Positions 7,831 to 18,337 of a DNA stretch of 64,000 nt are shown piece after piece (within the stretch, counting starts at the first letter, position 1; every line of letters starts with the position of its first letter). The notes beneath the pieces were generated by a model that was not told the DNA's origin, made no database searches, and saw only the letters and a list, made by a program, of their open reading frames with translations. The position numbers and the translations under genes were made by a program. Where the stretch lies: contig JACRJI010000011.1 of the NCBI GenBank assembly GCA_016235665.1, positions 119,045 through 183,044 on the forward strand, read 5' to 3'. Origin of the DNA: a candidate division TA06 bacterium. GTDB taxonomy: Bacteria > Edwardsbacteria > AC1 > EtOH8.

Positions 7831-10623
7831 ATGCCGAAGAAGAAAAAAGAACATATTACCGAACAAACCGAGGCGAGGGAGGAAGCGCAGCCCCTCGCCT
7901 TTATAGCTGTTGACCTGGAGACCACCGGCCTGAACCGGGAGCGGGACGAGATCATCGAGATCGGGGCCGTCAGGTTCCGGGACGGCCTGCCGGGCGAGAC
8001 CTTCAAGGCCCTGGTCAACCCCCAGCGCGACCTGTCGCCGTTCATCAAGCGCCTGACCGGGATCACCCAGGACGAGGTGGATAGCGCGCCGGTGCTGTCC
8101 GAGACCCTGCCCAAATTCCTGGAGTTCATCGGCGACTCGGCCCTGGTATTCCACAACAGCCGGTTCGACCTGTCGTTCCTGCGGAACGGGGCCGAGGTCA
8201 ACAACACCGCCTGGGACACTTTGACCCTTTCCCGCTGTCTGTTGCCCCAGAATAAGAGCCACAGCAAGGACAACCTCTGCAAATATTTCCGGATAGAGAC
8301 CGGGCATTCCCACCGAGCCTACGACGACGCTTTGGCCACCGGCCACCTCTTCGTCAAACTGCACCAGATGCTGCCGGGGCTGGAGCTTTCGCTGTTGGAA
8401 AAGATGTCGCACCTGGCCCTGCCGGGCCACCGGGAGTTGATAGCCAAGGCCCGGGCGGAGTCCCGGGAAGGCCCGCCGGTGATTGCCGAACCCAGGGCCG
8501 GATATGAGGAAGAGCCGGAGCCCAGGAACGAAAAGATCTCCAACGACCTCAAACAGGTGTGGGGCAGGGATGGGAAATTAGCAGGGATCCTTAATGACAA
8601 TTACGAAGAGCGCCCGGAGCAGGAGAAGATGGCAGGCGCGGTGATGGACGCCCTGGAGGACGAGCACCTGCTGCTGGCCGAGGCCGGCACCGGCACCGGC
8701 AAAAGTCTGGCTTACCTGATCCCTGCGGTGATCTGGTCCCGCAAGACCAGCCAAAGAGTGATCATCTCCACCCACACCAAGAACCTTCAGGAACAGCTTT
8801 TTTACAAGGACATCCCGCTGCTGCGAAAGGCCATCGGGCACTTTGAGGCCGCCCTGCTCAAAGGCCGCAGCAACTATCTCTGCCTGCGGCGGTGGCAGGA
8901 GGTCAGCTTTCATCCCGAACTTTTCCTGAACCCCGAGGAGCGGGAGGAGGCCCTGATACTTCTGCCCTGGTCGCAAAAGACCAAGACCGGGGACATCGCC
9001 GAGCACGGAGGGTTCAACCCGGCCCGGGCCCCCGGCCTGTGGGGCAAGATCTGTTCCGACGTGCTGAACTGCCAGAACAACCACTGCCCGCTGTTCAACA
9101 AATGCTTCCTGCGGATGGCCAGGAGAAGGGCCGAGGAATCGCAGATAGTGGTGGTCAACCATTCACTGCTGTTCTCTGACCTGTCGTCCCAGAGCCGGAT
9201 CCTGCCGGAATACCAGCGCCTGGTGATAGACGAAGCCCACAACATAGAACGGGTTGCCACCGACCTCTTGGGCTACGGCTTCAGCCGTTGGGACCTGAGC
9301 CGGCTGATGCAGGGTCTTTACTCCAAACGGCCTTCCGAAAGCGGCCTGCTGATGCTGGTCTCCCGCTGGATCCAGAAGTCCAAAGCCGACGGAGCCCTGT
9401 CCCAGACCCTGCAGCACACCGCGCTGGACCTGGCCGGGCAGACGCTGGAGACCGGTAAGGCCGGGGAAAAGTTCTTGGCCTTCAAGTTCAACCTGGGGGA
9501 CGTCAAAAAACTGCAGGAGAAAAAGCGCTACCTGTCCGGCGATTCCTTCCAGCAGCAGATCCTGAGCGAAGGGCAGGGGCTGGTGGACATGCTGCTGGAC
9601 CTGTCCTCCCGGCTGGATAATTTCAAGGAGTCCCTGGGGAACTTCCCCTCGGATGAAAAGCAGGAAAAGGAGCTGTTCCTGGAGGAGCTGGGCAAGCGGG
9701 CCCTGGAATGCCGGACCCTGGCCAACACCCTGGGCCGGCTGCTTTCGGCCGACGACCGGGGCTACGTCTTCTGGGCCGAGCCCGGCGGCAACTACAACGG
9801 CCTGCGCCTGGTGGCCGGGCCGCTGGAGGTGGGCACGGTGCTCAATGAACAATTGTACCCCGAGCTTAAGACCGCCGTCTTTACCTCGGCCACCCTGACG
9901 GTGGAGGGCAGCTTCGATTTCTTCAAAAGCCGGGTGGGGCTGATGTCCATGGACCAGGAGATGCTGGTGCAGCTGCTTTTGGCCTCGCCCTTCGATTTCA
10001 AAAAACAGGCGGCCCTGCTGGTGCCCCAGTATCTGCCCTCGCCCAAGACCCCGCAGTTCAACCAGAGCTTCATAGACCTTTTGCACCTGGTGCTGGCCCG
10101 CCACCAGACCGGGGGGCTGGTGCTGTTCACTTCCTTCGATCTATTGAACCGCAGTTATCAGAGCCTGCTGGAATCGGGCCGGGCCAACATCCTGGCCCAG
10201 GGCATTGACGGCCACCCCTCTCAGTTGATAGAACAGTCCTTGAGCAACCGGGAGACGGTGATCTTCGGAACCAACAGTTTTTGGGAGGGGGTGGACCTGC
10301 CGGGCCAGGCGTTGGAACTGCTGGTGATCTCCAAACTTCCGTTCTCGGTTCCCAGCGACCCATTGGTGGAGGCCCGCTGCCAGGTGATAGAGCAGAACGG
10401 CAACAGTTCGTTCCACCAGTACCTGCTGCCCGAGGCGGTGATCCGTTTCCGCCAGGGGTTCGGGCGGCTGATCCGCAACAAGACCGACAAGGGTTTGGTG
10501 ATAGTGGCCGACAGCCGGATCATCAACACCGAGTACGGCAAGACCTTCATCCGGTCGCTGCCGGCGTTGCCGGTGATATCCTGCCGCAGCCAGGAGGAGC
10601 TGGTGGGGAATGTGCTGATCTGA
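7831..10623 (+). CDS. dinG: DinG-family helicase fused to N-terminal DnaQ-type 3'-5' exonuclease
   Basis: 930 residues. Residues about 24-185 are a DEDD exonuclease: VDLETTG, HNSRFDLSFL and HRAYDDALATG carry the acidic residues. Residues about 250-930 are a superfamily 2 XPD/DinG helicase: Walker A EAGTGTGKS, DEAH box VIDEAHN, and C-terminal motifs FGTNSFWEGVDLPG and RFRQGFGRLIR. Cys351, Cys408/414, Cys419 and Cys425 provide ligands for a probable [4Fe-4S] cluster, as in E. coli DinG and unlike many Firmicute DinG proteins that share the exonuclease fusion. Likely role: unwinding damaged or R-looped DNA with end trimming. Confidence 0.88.
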   Translation: MPKKKKEHITEQTEAREEAQPLAFIAVDLETTGLNRERDEIIEIGAVRFRDGLPGETFKALVNPQRDLSPFIKRLTGITQDEVDSAPVLSETLPKFLEFIGDSALVFHNSRFDLSFLRNGAEVNNTAWDTLTLSRCLLPQNKSHSKDNLCKYFRIETGHSHRAYDDALATGHLFVKLHQMLPGLELSLLEKMSHLALPGHRELIAKARAESREGPPVIAEPRAGYEEEPEPRNEKISNDLKQVWGRDGKLAGILNDNYEERPEQEKMAGAVMDALEDEHLLLAEAGTGTGKSLAYLIPAVIWSRKTSQRVIISTHTKNLQEQLFYKDIPLLRKAIGHFEAALLKGRSNYLCLRRWQEVSFHPELFLNPEEREEALILLPWSQKTKTGDIAEHGGFNPARAPGLWGKICSDVLNCQNNHCPLFNKCFLRMARRRAEESQIVVVNHSLLFSDLSSQSRILPEYQRLVIDEAHNIERVATDLLGYGFSRWDLSRLMQGLYSKRPSESGLLMLVSRWIQKSKADGALSQTLQHTALDLAGQTLETGKAGEKFLAFKFNLGDVKKLQEKKRYLSGDSFQQQILSEGQGLVDMLLDLSSRLDNFKESLGNFPSDEKQEKELFLEELGKRALECRTLANTLGRLLSADDRGYVFWAEPGGNYNGLRLVAGPLEVGTVLNEQLYPELKTAVFTSATLTVEGSFDFFKSRVGLMSMDQEMLVQLLLASPFDFKKQAALLVPQYLPSPKTPQFNQSFIDLLHLVLARHQTGGLVLFTSFDLLNRSYQSLLESGRANILAQGIDGHPSQLIEQSLSNRETVIFGTNSFWEGVDLPGQALELLVISKLPFSVPSDPLVEARCQVIEQNGNSSFHQYLLPEAVIRFRQGFGRLIRNKTDKGLVIVADSRIINTEYGKTFIRSLPALPVISCRSQEELVGNVLI

Positions 10624-10681
10624 CATTGGAGAACAGGTTGTAATTCACGAGAGCATCTCACAATTACTTATAAAACAAAGG

Positions 10682-10712
10682 AAAGCCCTGACGGAGATCG
10701 TCAGGGCTTTTG
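10682..10712 (+). terminator. Intrinsic terminator after dinG
   Basis: Twelve-bp perfect stem AAAGCCCTGACG / CGTCAGGGCTTT (10682-10693 with 10699-10710), 5-nt loop, short T run. Confidence 0.85.
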
Positions 10713-10735
10713 GGTCGGTCAATTGTTAAACACCG

Positions 10736-10816
10736 AACTCAACCCCTGTCATCCCCTTCTCTTACCCCAAGCCAGGCCATAAAGAAGCCAAGAGAAGGGG
10801 AAAGAGGGGATGAGTT
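10736..10816. repeat. Palindromic element family, copy A
   Basis: Begins AACTCAACCCC and ends GGGGATGAGTT, with inner arms CCCCTTCTCTT / AAGAGAAGGGG. It shares both ends and inner arms with copies at 32687, 43589, 52034, 52661 and 58593. Between the arms lies a variable 31-nt filler. The rest of the dinG-hppA gap (10817-10917) shows nothing recognisable before the hppA promoter. Confidence 0.8.
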
Positions 10817-10917
10817 TTAAAAACGAATCGTAATAGGCCAGCTTCACCGTCCGGCCGGTCATGGCGGTCTTTTGCCGCATGTTGCTAAAACCATTTAAAT
10901 AAAAAACGCATTCTTCA

Positions 10918-10947
10918 TTGACAGGCTTAAGGTTTGTATGATAAAAT
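10918..10947 (+). promoter_or_regulatory. Sigma70-like promoter of hppA
   Basis: TTGACA (10918-10923), 18-bp spacer, TAAAAT (10942-10947), giving a leader of about 65 nt before the hppA ATG at 11018, which has AGAGGAGAG as ribosome-binding site. Confidence 0.7.
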
Positions 10948-11017
10948 TTACTGTTTATATGTAAATTAACGCTTCATAGGTTTAATCGATCATCCATCAA
11001 CCAACAGAGGAGAGTCT

Positions 11018-13318
11018 ATGAACCTTCTAGGACTGGCCAAACACGGGCTCAATAACTTTGAGCAGATCTCGATAGTCTGCGTCTTGATCACGGCCGTGAT
11101 CAGTCTGGTTTATGCCTGGCTGTTAAGACAGAATGTAATGGCCAAGGACAAGGGCACCGCCAAGATGCAGGAGGTCTGGAATGCCATCCGGACCGGCGCC
11201 GACGGCTATCTGAAACAGCAGCTTAAGACCATCCTGCCGGCCATAGCCCTGCTGGCGGTGGTGCTGTTCCTCAGCGTTTATGTGGTCCCGCCCAGCCGCG
11301 AGGCCATAAAAGAGTTCGGAACCGAAAACGCCCGGAACGTAGTGGCCTTCGGACGGACCATCGCCTTCATCATGGGCGCCACATTCTCCCTGCTGGTGGG
11401 CCAGCTGGGGATGCGGATGGCCATCCAGGCCAACGTCCGCTCGGCGGCCGCGGCCCAGAGGGGCTTCAATGAAGCGCTGTCCATCTCCTACTACGCCGGC
11501 ACCGTCACCGGAATGCTGACCGACGGGCTGGGCCTTTTAGGCGGCACCGTGATCTTCGTGGTCTTCGGCACCGCCGCTCCGGACGCCCTGCTGGGCTTCG
11601 GCCTGGGCGGCACCCTGCTGGCCCTGTTCATGAGGGTGGGCGGCGGGATCTACACCAAGGCCGCCGACGTGGGGGCCGATCTGGTGGGCAAGGTGGAAAA
11701 GGACATTCCCGAGGACGATCCCCGCAACGCCGCGGTGATAGCCGACCTGGTGGGCGACAACGTGGGCGACTGCGCTGGCATGGCGGCAGACATCTTCGAG
11801 AGCTACGAGGTGACCATAGTCTCGGCCCTGATCCTGGGGCTGACCCTGGTGGCCCTGGATCCCACCCACAGCCTTAAGTGGATCGTCTATCCCCTGATCA
11901 TCCGGGGCATCGGCGTCATCAGCTCCATCCTGGGGACCTTCACCGTTCCCATCTGGGAAAAATTCCCCATCAAGTTCATGCGGGCCCACGATGCCGAGGA
12001 GGCCATGTTCATGTCCTACGAGGTCTCCAGCGTCAATACCGTGGCCTTCTCCTTCTGGGTGGCCATCGCCTACGCCGGAGACTGGCGCCTGGCCATGCTG
12101 ACCAGCATCGGGGTGGCCCTGGCCGTGGTATTCAATCCGCTGACCTCGTATTTTACCTCCACCCGCAAGGCCCCGGTAAAGGAGATCGTGAAATCCACCA
12201 AGACCGGTCCGGCCACCACCATTCTCTCCGGGCTTTCGGTGGGCATGGAATCCAGCGTCTGGGCGCTGGTGGTCATCGCCATCAGCTTCATCTTTGCCCT
12301 GGTGCTTTACCAGGGCGAGCCGGCCATCTTCGTGCTTTACGGCGTGGCCATGATCGGCATCGGGATGCTGTCCCATACCGGCAATAACGTGGCCATGGAT
12401 TCCTTCGGGCCCATCTCCGACAACGCCAACGGCATTGGGGAGATGGCCTGGCACGACATGCACGACGAGAACACCATGAAGGCCCGCCAGGTGATGGCCG
12501 ACCTGGATGCGGTGGGCAACACCACCAAGGCCATCACCAAGGGAGTGGCCATCGCCTCGGCGGTGATCGCGGCCGTCAGCCTGTTCGCCTCGTTCATCAC
12601 CGACGTGGGGCTGGTCCAGGAACGGCTGGGCCTGTCCGAGGTCATGTCCGGCATCGACATCTCCAAGACCAAGGTCTTCATCGGATTCCTGCTGGGAGGG
12701 GCCCTGCCCTGGCTGTTCAGCTCGCTGTCCATCAGGGCGGTCAGCCGGGCGGCCGCCCAGATCGTGGAAGAGGTGCGCCGCCAGTTCCGGATCCCTGGCA
12801 TCATGGAGGGCACGGTCAAGCCCGATTACGCCAAGGTAGTGGGGATCTCCACCGCTTCGGCCCAGAAGGAACTGATCCCGCTGGCCACCATCTCGGTGGT
12901 GATGCCGCTTTTGGTGGGAATGATCCTGCAGGTGGAAGCCCTGGGCGGGTCTCTGGCCGGGGTCATCCTTTCCGGCATGATGCTGGCGGTGTTCATGTCC
13001 AACGCCGGCGGGGCCTGGGACAATGCCAAGAAATCCATCGAGGACGAGCCGCGGGACCTGGCGGCCAACACCGGCAAGGGCTCGGAGCGCCACAAGGCCG
13101 GGGTGGTGGGCGACACCGTGGGCGACCCGCTTAAGGATACGGCCGGTCCGGCTCTTAATCCGATGATCAAGGTGGTCAACATCGTCAGTCTGATCGCGGC
13201 TCCCATCATCGTCAAGTACCAGCAGCTGGGTATCTGGGGCTGGACAGTGGTGGCCCTGCTCTCAGTGGCAATGATCTGGGGAGTGGTCACCAGCAAGAAG
13301 GCGATGCCCGACCTCTGA
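11018..13318 (+). CDS. hppA: Membrane-bound proton-translocating pyrophosphatase HppA
   Basis: 766 residues, about 16 membrane helices. It couples PPi hydrolysis to ion export across the inner membrane. The substrate site is seen as DVGADLVGKVE, DDPRNAAVIADLVGDNVGD and, near the C-terminus, GDTVGDPLKDTAGPALNPMIK. The residue that decides K+ dependence is in GNTTKAITKG: Lys504 occupies the position that is Ala in K+-dependent enzymes, pointing to the K+-independent class, whose members pump H+ and not Na+. Monocistronic: own promoter and strong terminator. Confidence 0.95.
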   Translation: MNLLGLAKHGLNNFEQISIVCVLITAVISLVYAWLLRQNVMAKDKGTAKMQEVWNAIRTGADGYLKQQLKTILPAIALLAVVLFLSVYVVPPSREAIKEFGTENARNVVAFGRTIAFIMGATFSLLVGQLGMRMAIQANVRSAAAAQRGFNEALSISYYAGTVTGMLTDGLGLLGGTVIFVVFGTAAPDALLGFGLGGTLLALFMRVGGGIYTKAADVGADLVGKVEKDIPEDDPRNAAVIADLVGDNVGDCAGMAADIFESYEVTIVSALILGLTLVALDPTHSLKWIVYPLIIRGIGVISSILGTFTVPIWEKFPIKFMRAHDAEEAMFMSYEVSSVNTVAFSFWVAIAYAGDWRLAMLTSIGVALAVVFNPLTSYFTSTRKAPVKEIVKSTKTGPATTILSGLSVGMESSVWALVVIAISFIFALVLYQGEPAIFVLYGVAMIGIGMLSHTGNNVAMDSFGPISDNANGIGEMAWHDMHDENTMKARQVMADLDAVGNTTKAITKGVAIASAVIAAVSLFASFITDVGLVQERLGLSEVMSGIDISKTKVFIGFLLGGALPWLFSSLSIRAVSRAAAQIVEEVRRQFRIPGIMEGTVKPDYAKVVGISTASAQKELIPLATISVVMPLLVGMILQVEALGGSLAGVILSGMMLAVFMSNAGGAWDNAKKSIEDEPRDLAANTGKGSERHKAGVVGDTVGDPLKDTAGPALNPMIKVVNIVSLIAAPIIVKYQQLGIWGWTVVALLSVAMIWGVVTSKKAMPDL

Positions 13319-13362
13319 GCTGATATTTCAGTAATGGGTATCCACCAAAGAAAATGAACTGC

Positions 13363-13395
13363 AAAAGCCGTTCCGCAAAATGCGGAACGGCTTTT
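13363..13395 (+). terminator. Intrinsic terminator after hppA
   Basis: Fifteen-bp perfect stem AAAAGCCGTTCCGCA / TGCGGAACGGCTTTT (13363-13377 with 13381-13395), 3-nt loop, 45 bp after the stop codon. Confidence 0.9.
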
Positions 13396-13406
13396 GTGCC
13401 TTTAGC

Positions 13407-13460
13407 CCCACCCATTTCCCTCCCCTCGAGGGGAGGGATGCCGTAAGGCAGGGAGAGGTT
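13407..13460. repeat. Palindromic element family (CCTC subtype), copy I
   Basis: Core CCCTCCCCTCGAGGGGAGGG (13418-13437) is a perfect 20-bp palindrome, flanked by CCCACCC and GGGAGAGGTT. The same 20 bp plus similar flanks occur inside cysS at 53813-53832. Confidence 0.85.
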
Positions 13461-13501
13461 AAATTCACTCTCTTTAAGCTTCTGGACAAGGCATTTTTCT
13501 C

Positions 13502-13530
13502 TTGACTAATAACAGATTTTCAAGTAAAAT
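13502..13530 (+). promoter_or_regulatory. Sigma70-like promoter upstream of argF
   Basis: TTGACT (13502-13507), 17-bp spacer, TAAAAT (13525-13530). The predicted transcript starts about 180 nt before argF and runs through the palindrome at 13563-13578 and the hairpin at 13604-13638. Confidence 0.65.
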
Positions 13531-13562
13531 TAAGGACTATTAAATATCGAATCAGTACATCT

Positions 13563-13638
13563 TATAACTTAAGTTATATCATTATGTTATAAATCAATAA
13601 AATAGCTCGCTGGCATACCGGTCAGGCGGGCTGTTTTT
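13563..13638 (+). promoter_or_regulatory. Palindrome and terminator-like hairpin in the argF leader
   Basis: A perfect 16-bp palindrome TATAACTTAAGTTATA (13563-13578) is followed by a GC-rich hairpin (AGCTCGC 13604-13610 with GCGGGCT 13626-13632, one G-U pair) and GTTTTTGG. This could be an attenuator for argF or the end of a roughly 100-nt small RNA. No known ArgR box or riboswitch was recognised. The remainder of the gap up to 13719 shows only the argF ribosome-binding site. Confidence 0.4.
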
Positions 13639-13719
13639 GGATAGGAACATTTATCCTCGGAACCCGTTCCCCCGAAAATAATTTATCCCAGACCATAAAC
13701 CAATTAACTGGAGAAAAGA

Positions 13720-14664
13720 ATGAAAAAGGACCTGATCTCAGTAGCCGATTTCAGCAAACAGGAGATGGACCAGTTGTTTGACCTGGCGGCCAAGATAAAA
13801 AAACAGACCCGAAACGGGCGGTCCCCCAAGCTTTTGGCCGATAAAACCCTGGCCATGATATTCGAAAAACCCAGCCTGCGCACCCGGGTCACCTTTGAGA
13901 CCGGAATGACCCAGCTGGGCGGCCACGGCATCTACCTTGACATGCAGCTGGGCAAGCGCGAGTCCACTCCGGACATCGCCCGCAACCTCTGCCGCTGGGT
14001 GGACCTGATCATGGCCCGGACCTTTGCCCACAAGAGCGTCACCGACCTGGCCGAGAACTCCACCGTGCCGGTGATCAACGGGCTGTCCGACCTGGAGCAC
14101 CCTTGCCAGGCCTACGCCGACTTTCTGACCATTCTGGAGCATAAAAAGAAATTCAAGGGCCTTAAACTGGCCTACATCGGCGACGGCAACAATGTCTGCA
14201 ATTCCCTGCTGCTGGCGGCCGGCGCGCTGGGCATGAACATGGCGGTGGGCTGTCCCCAGGGCTACGATCCAGACAAAGCCATCCTGGGCCGGGCCCAGGA
14301 GATGGCCGCCAAGAACAAATGCACTTTGGAGATCGTGCGCGATCCCCGGGAGGCGGTCAAGAATGCTGACGCCATCTACACCGACGTCTGGGCCTCGATG
14401 GGCCAGGAATCGGAAAAGGAGCTACGGGCCAGGATCTTCGCCCCCTACCAGGTCAACAAGTCACTGGTGGACGCAGCCAAGCGCGACGTGATCGTCCTGC
14501 ACTGCCTGCCGGCCCACCGCGGGGACGAGATCACCGACGACGTGCTGGACGGCCCGCACTCGGTGGTGCTGGACCAGGCCGAAAACCGGCTCCACGCCCA
14601 GAAGGCCATCATGGTCACACTGTACAAATACTGGGCCAAGAACCGCAAATCCAAAAAGAAATAA
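13720..14664 (+). CDS. argF: Ornithine carbamoyltransferase
   Basis: 314 residues. It forms citrulline from ornithine and carbamoyl phosphate in arginine synthesis. Carbamoyl-phosphate site EKPSLRTRVTFE (the usual S-T-R-T-R reads S-L-R-T-R, as in many OTCs), HPCQAYAD, the ornithine loop ASMGQESEKELRARIFAPYQVN and HCLPAHRGDEIT. The SMG loop and HCLP motif separate it from aspartate carbamoyltransferase. Other arg genes are not in the window. The spaced promoter and leader hairpin suggest separate control. Confidence 0.93.
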   Translation: MKKDLISVADFSKQEMDQLFDLAAKIKKQTRNGRSPKLLADKTLAMIFEKPSLRTRVTFETGMTQLGGHGIYLDMQLGKRESTPDIARNLCRWVDLIMARTFAHKSVTDLAENSTVPVINGLSDLEHPCQAYADFLTILEHKKKFKGLKLAYIGDGNNVCNSLLLAAGALGMNMAVGCPQGYDPDKAILGRAQEMAAKNKCTLEIVRDPREAVKNADAIYTDVWASMGQESEKELRARIFAPYQVNKSLVDAAKRDVIVLHCLPAHRGDEITDDVLDGPHSVVLDQAENRLHAQKAIMVTLYKYWAKNRKSKKK

Positions 14665-14733
14665 TTTAACAGCGTTATCGTGCCACCCTGAAAATCTTGG
14701 GGTGGCATAATAACAGGGAAAGGAAGGTTCGAT

Positions 14734-14955
14734 ATGATGGGACCATGCGGATGGATCTATTGGTCGGTCTACGGATTTGTGATGCTGATAGTTTTGGCCG
14801 TGGCCCTTGTCTGGACCGTCTTCAGCATCAAGTTCTTCAAAAAGGCCGCCGAGTATTACCAGAGCGAGCTGGATGACCGGCAGAAGAAGGATGGTCAAAT
14901 GCTGGAGCTGTTGGCCAAGTTCGACCAGCTGGTGGATGTGCTCAAGGTCAAGTAG
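14734..14955 (+). CDS. Small single-span membrane protein
   Basis: 73 residues: one hydrophobic helix (about 7-32) followed by a charged, probably helical tail (KKAAEYYQSELDDRQKKDGQMLELLAKFDQLVDVLK) that could form a coiled coil. AGGAAGG lies 10 bp upstream. No family recognised. It sits alone between argF and dapF and could be co-transcribed with argF. Confidence 0.6.
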   Translation: MMGPCGWIYWSVYGFVMLIVLAVALVWTVFSIKFFKKAAEYYQSELDDRQKKDGQMLELLAKFDQLVDVLKVK

Positions 14956-15049
14956 GTCAAGCTGGGTAGTCAGTATCCTCTATCCAGTAGACACTATACC
15001 GGCTACTGAATAGTGTATACTCAATATATTAATTGCTATCTTGCGTTAG

Positions 15050-15859
15050 ATGAATTTCTATAAAATGTCCGGGACCGGCAACGATTTCGTAGTGCTGGAT
15101 AACCGGAAGAACATCGTCGGGGACGATCTCCCGCAGCTGGTACCGAAGCTCTGCCACCGCCGCAACGGGGTGGGGGCGGACGGGGTACTGCTGCTGGAAG
15201 CTTCGAACAAGGTCAATTTCCGGATGCGCTACCTTAACGCAGACGGTGGCGAGGTCAGTTTCTGCGGCAACGGTGGCAGGTGCCTGGCCTGGTTCGCCCA
15301 TTCCATCGGGGCGGCAGGGGAGACAATGACCTTCGAGGCCGGGGACGGCCTGCATAAGGCCGAGGTTGCCGGCCGCCGGGTCAAGCTTTCGATGAAGGAC
15401 CCGTCCGATATCCGGCTTAATTTCATGCTGGACCTGGGACCCAAGGGCTATGCGGCCTCGTTCGCTGATACCGGGGTGCCCCATGTGGTCATTCCGGTGA
15501 TGGATCTGCAGAATTTTCCGGTGGCTGAGACGGGGAAAAAGATCAGATACCATCAGATGTTCGAACCAGCCGGCACAAATGCCAATTTCATCGAGCTTAC
15601 AGACAGGCACCGCCTGAATATCCGGACCTACGAGCGCGGGGTGGAGGACGAGACCCTGGCCTGCGGCACCGGATCCACCGCGGCCGCCGTGATCTCCGGC
15701 CTGCAGGGCCGGGCCGAATCCCCGGTGGAGTGCCTGACCTACGGGGGCGAGATACTTACCGTGCATTTCGAAAAAGAGGATGACCGGATCACCGAAGTGT
15801 TCCTGGAAGGGGCGGTCAGTCTGGTGTTCAAGGGGGAATGGCTGGAAACCACAGGATAA
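15050..15859 (+). CDS. dapF: Diaminopimelate epimerase
   Basis: 269 residues. It interconverts LL- and meso-DAP for lysine and peptidoglycan. N-terminus MNFYKMSGTGNDFVVLD. The two active-site cysteines lie in FCGNGGRC and ACGTGSTAA, and ERGVEDETLACGTG binds the substrate. The usual NADGSEAEMCGNGARC motif reads NADGGEVSFCGNGGRC, an acceptable variant. First gene of the loose lysine cluster (dapF, dapB, dapL, lysC, asd). No clear Shine-Dalgarno. Confidence 0.93.
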   Translation: MNFYKMSGTGNDFVVLDNRKNIVGDDLPQLVPKLCHRRNGVGADGVLLLEASNKVNFRMRYLNADGGEVSFCGNGGRCLAWFAHSIGAAGETMTFEAGDGLHKAEVAGRRVKLSMKDPSDIRLNFMLDLGPKGYAASFADTGVPHVVIPVMDLQNFPVAETGKKIRYHQMFEPAGTNANFIELTDRHRLNIRTYERGVEDETLACGTGSTAAAVISGLQGRAESPVECLTYGGEILTVHFEKEDDRITEVFLEGAVSLVFKGEWLETTG

Positions 15860-15864
15860 ATATC

Positions 15865-15990
15865 TAAGCACTAAGCTCTAAAATCCTAAACAAATACAAA
15901 TGGACCAAATCTTAATGCCCTAAACAGTTTAAGATTTAAGAAGTTCACTAATTTGAATTTGTTCAGAGTTTCGAAATTAGGATTTGGAAA
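15865..15990. repeat. AT-rich imperfect inverted repeat between dapF and guaB
   Basis: Arms of the type CTAAAATCCTAAACAAAT (about 15879-15896) and GAATTTGTTCAGAG...AATTAGGATTTGG (about 15956-15986). A possible weak promoter TTGACG/TAATAT with a 15-bp spacer follows (15991-16017) and could serve guaB. Confidence 0.45.
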
Positions 15991-16028
15991 TTGACGAAGA
16001 TTAATCATATTTAATATTTTTATTTTAG

Positions 16029-17516
<1,488 letters not shown>

Positions 17517-17689
17517 CGCGGGGAACGTTTGAGAAGCAATGATAAATGCCAGGCAATGTTTGAATTGTTTGAGAAGCAAGGCACGATTGCAAAACGATGT
17601 TTGAAACGTTGGAAATGGTGATTGTATTGTTGGGGCGAATAACGATTCGCCCGGTAAATGGGTGGATTTATTAAATGGTGTAAAGGCAA

Positions 17690-18250
17690 ATGATCGTTCA
17701 TGAAAGAAAAACCTTTAAAAACCTTACCTCCAAAGAGTCCAGGGACGGAGAATTCGAGAACTGTTCTTTTATAAATTGCGACTTTTCCAACGGTGTGTTT
17801 ATCACCTGCAAGTTCACCGATTGCGTACTGACCAACTGTAACCTGGCCCTGGCCAAGATCGGCAACTGTCAATTGAACGATGTCACTTTCAAAGACTGCA
17901 AATTGCTGGGCCTTAATTTCTGTGATTGCTCCGATTTTCTTTTTACGGTAAAATTTGAAAAATGCATCCTTGATTATTCCTCGTTTGCCCGGAAGAAAAT
18001 GGCCAAGACCAATTTTATGAACTCTTCCCTGCGTAACGTGGATTTTACCGGCAGCGACCTAATCAAGGCCGTATTTGCCAATGATGACCTGACCAATGCC
18101 GTGTTCAATAAAACGACGCTAAAAGAAGCCGACTTTTCGACAGCCAGGAATTACTCCATCGATCCGGAAAAGAACAATGTCAAAAAGGCCAGATTTTCGC
18201 TTTACGGGGTGACCGGTCTGCTGAATAAGTATGACATCAGGGTTGAATAA
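17690..18250 (+). CDS. Pentapeptide-repeat protein
   Basis: 186 residues made almost wholly of A(D/N)LXX-type pentapeptides, many with Cys or Phe at the central inward position (ENCSFINCDFSN, TDCVLTNCNL, KDCKLLGLNFCDCSDF). It should fold as a right-handed quadrilateral beta-helix. Size and composition recall the Qnr/MfpA-like gyrase-protecting proteins, but nothing in the sequence proves that activity. More AT-rich than guaB and dapB, so it may be acquired. Confidence 0.8.
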   Translation: MIVHERKTFKNLTSKESRDGEFENCSFINCDFSNGVFITCKFTDCVLTNCNLALAKIGNCQLNDVTFKDCKLLGLNFCDCSDFLFTVKFEKCILDYSSFARKKMAKTNFMNSSLRNVDFTGSDLIKAVFANDDLTNAVFNKTTLKEADFSTARNYSIDPEKNNVKKARFSLYGVTGLLNKYDIRVE

Positions 18251-18337
18251 GAATACAGCGTTCTATCCAGTTAAATGGCAAGTCAACAATATTCAGTGTA
18301 CCCCGGAAATGTATACGTTCAATCAATATATAATATA

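Noticed and set aside
11537..13093. 518-codon open frame on the minus strand opposite hppA
   Set aside because: Its protein is a His/Gly/Asp-rich mirror of hppA codons with no motif; hppA itself is unmistakable.
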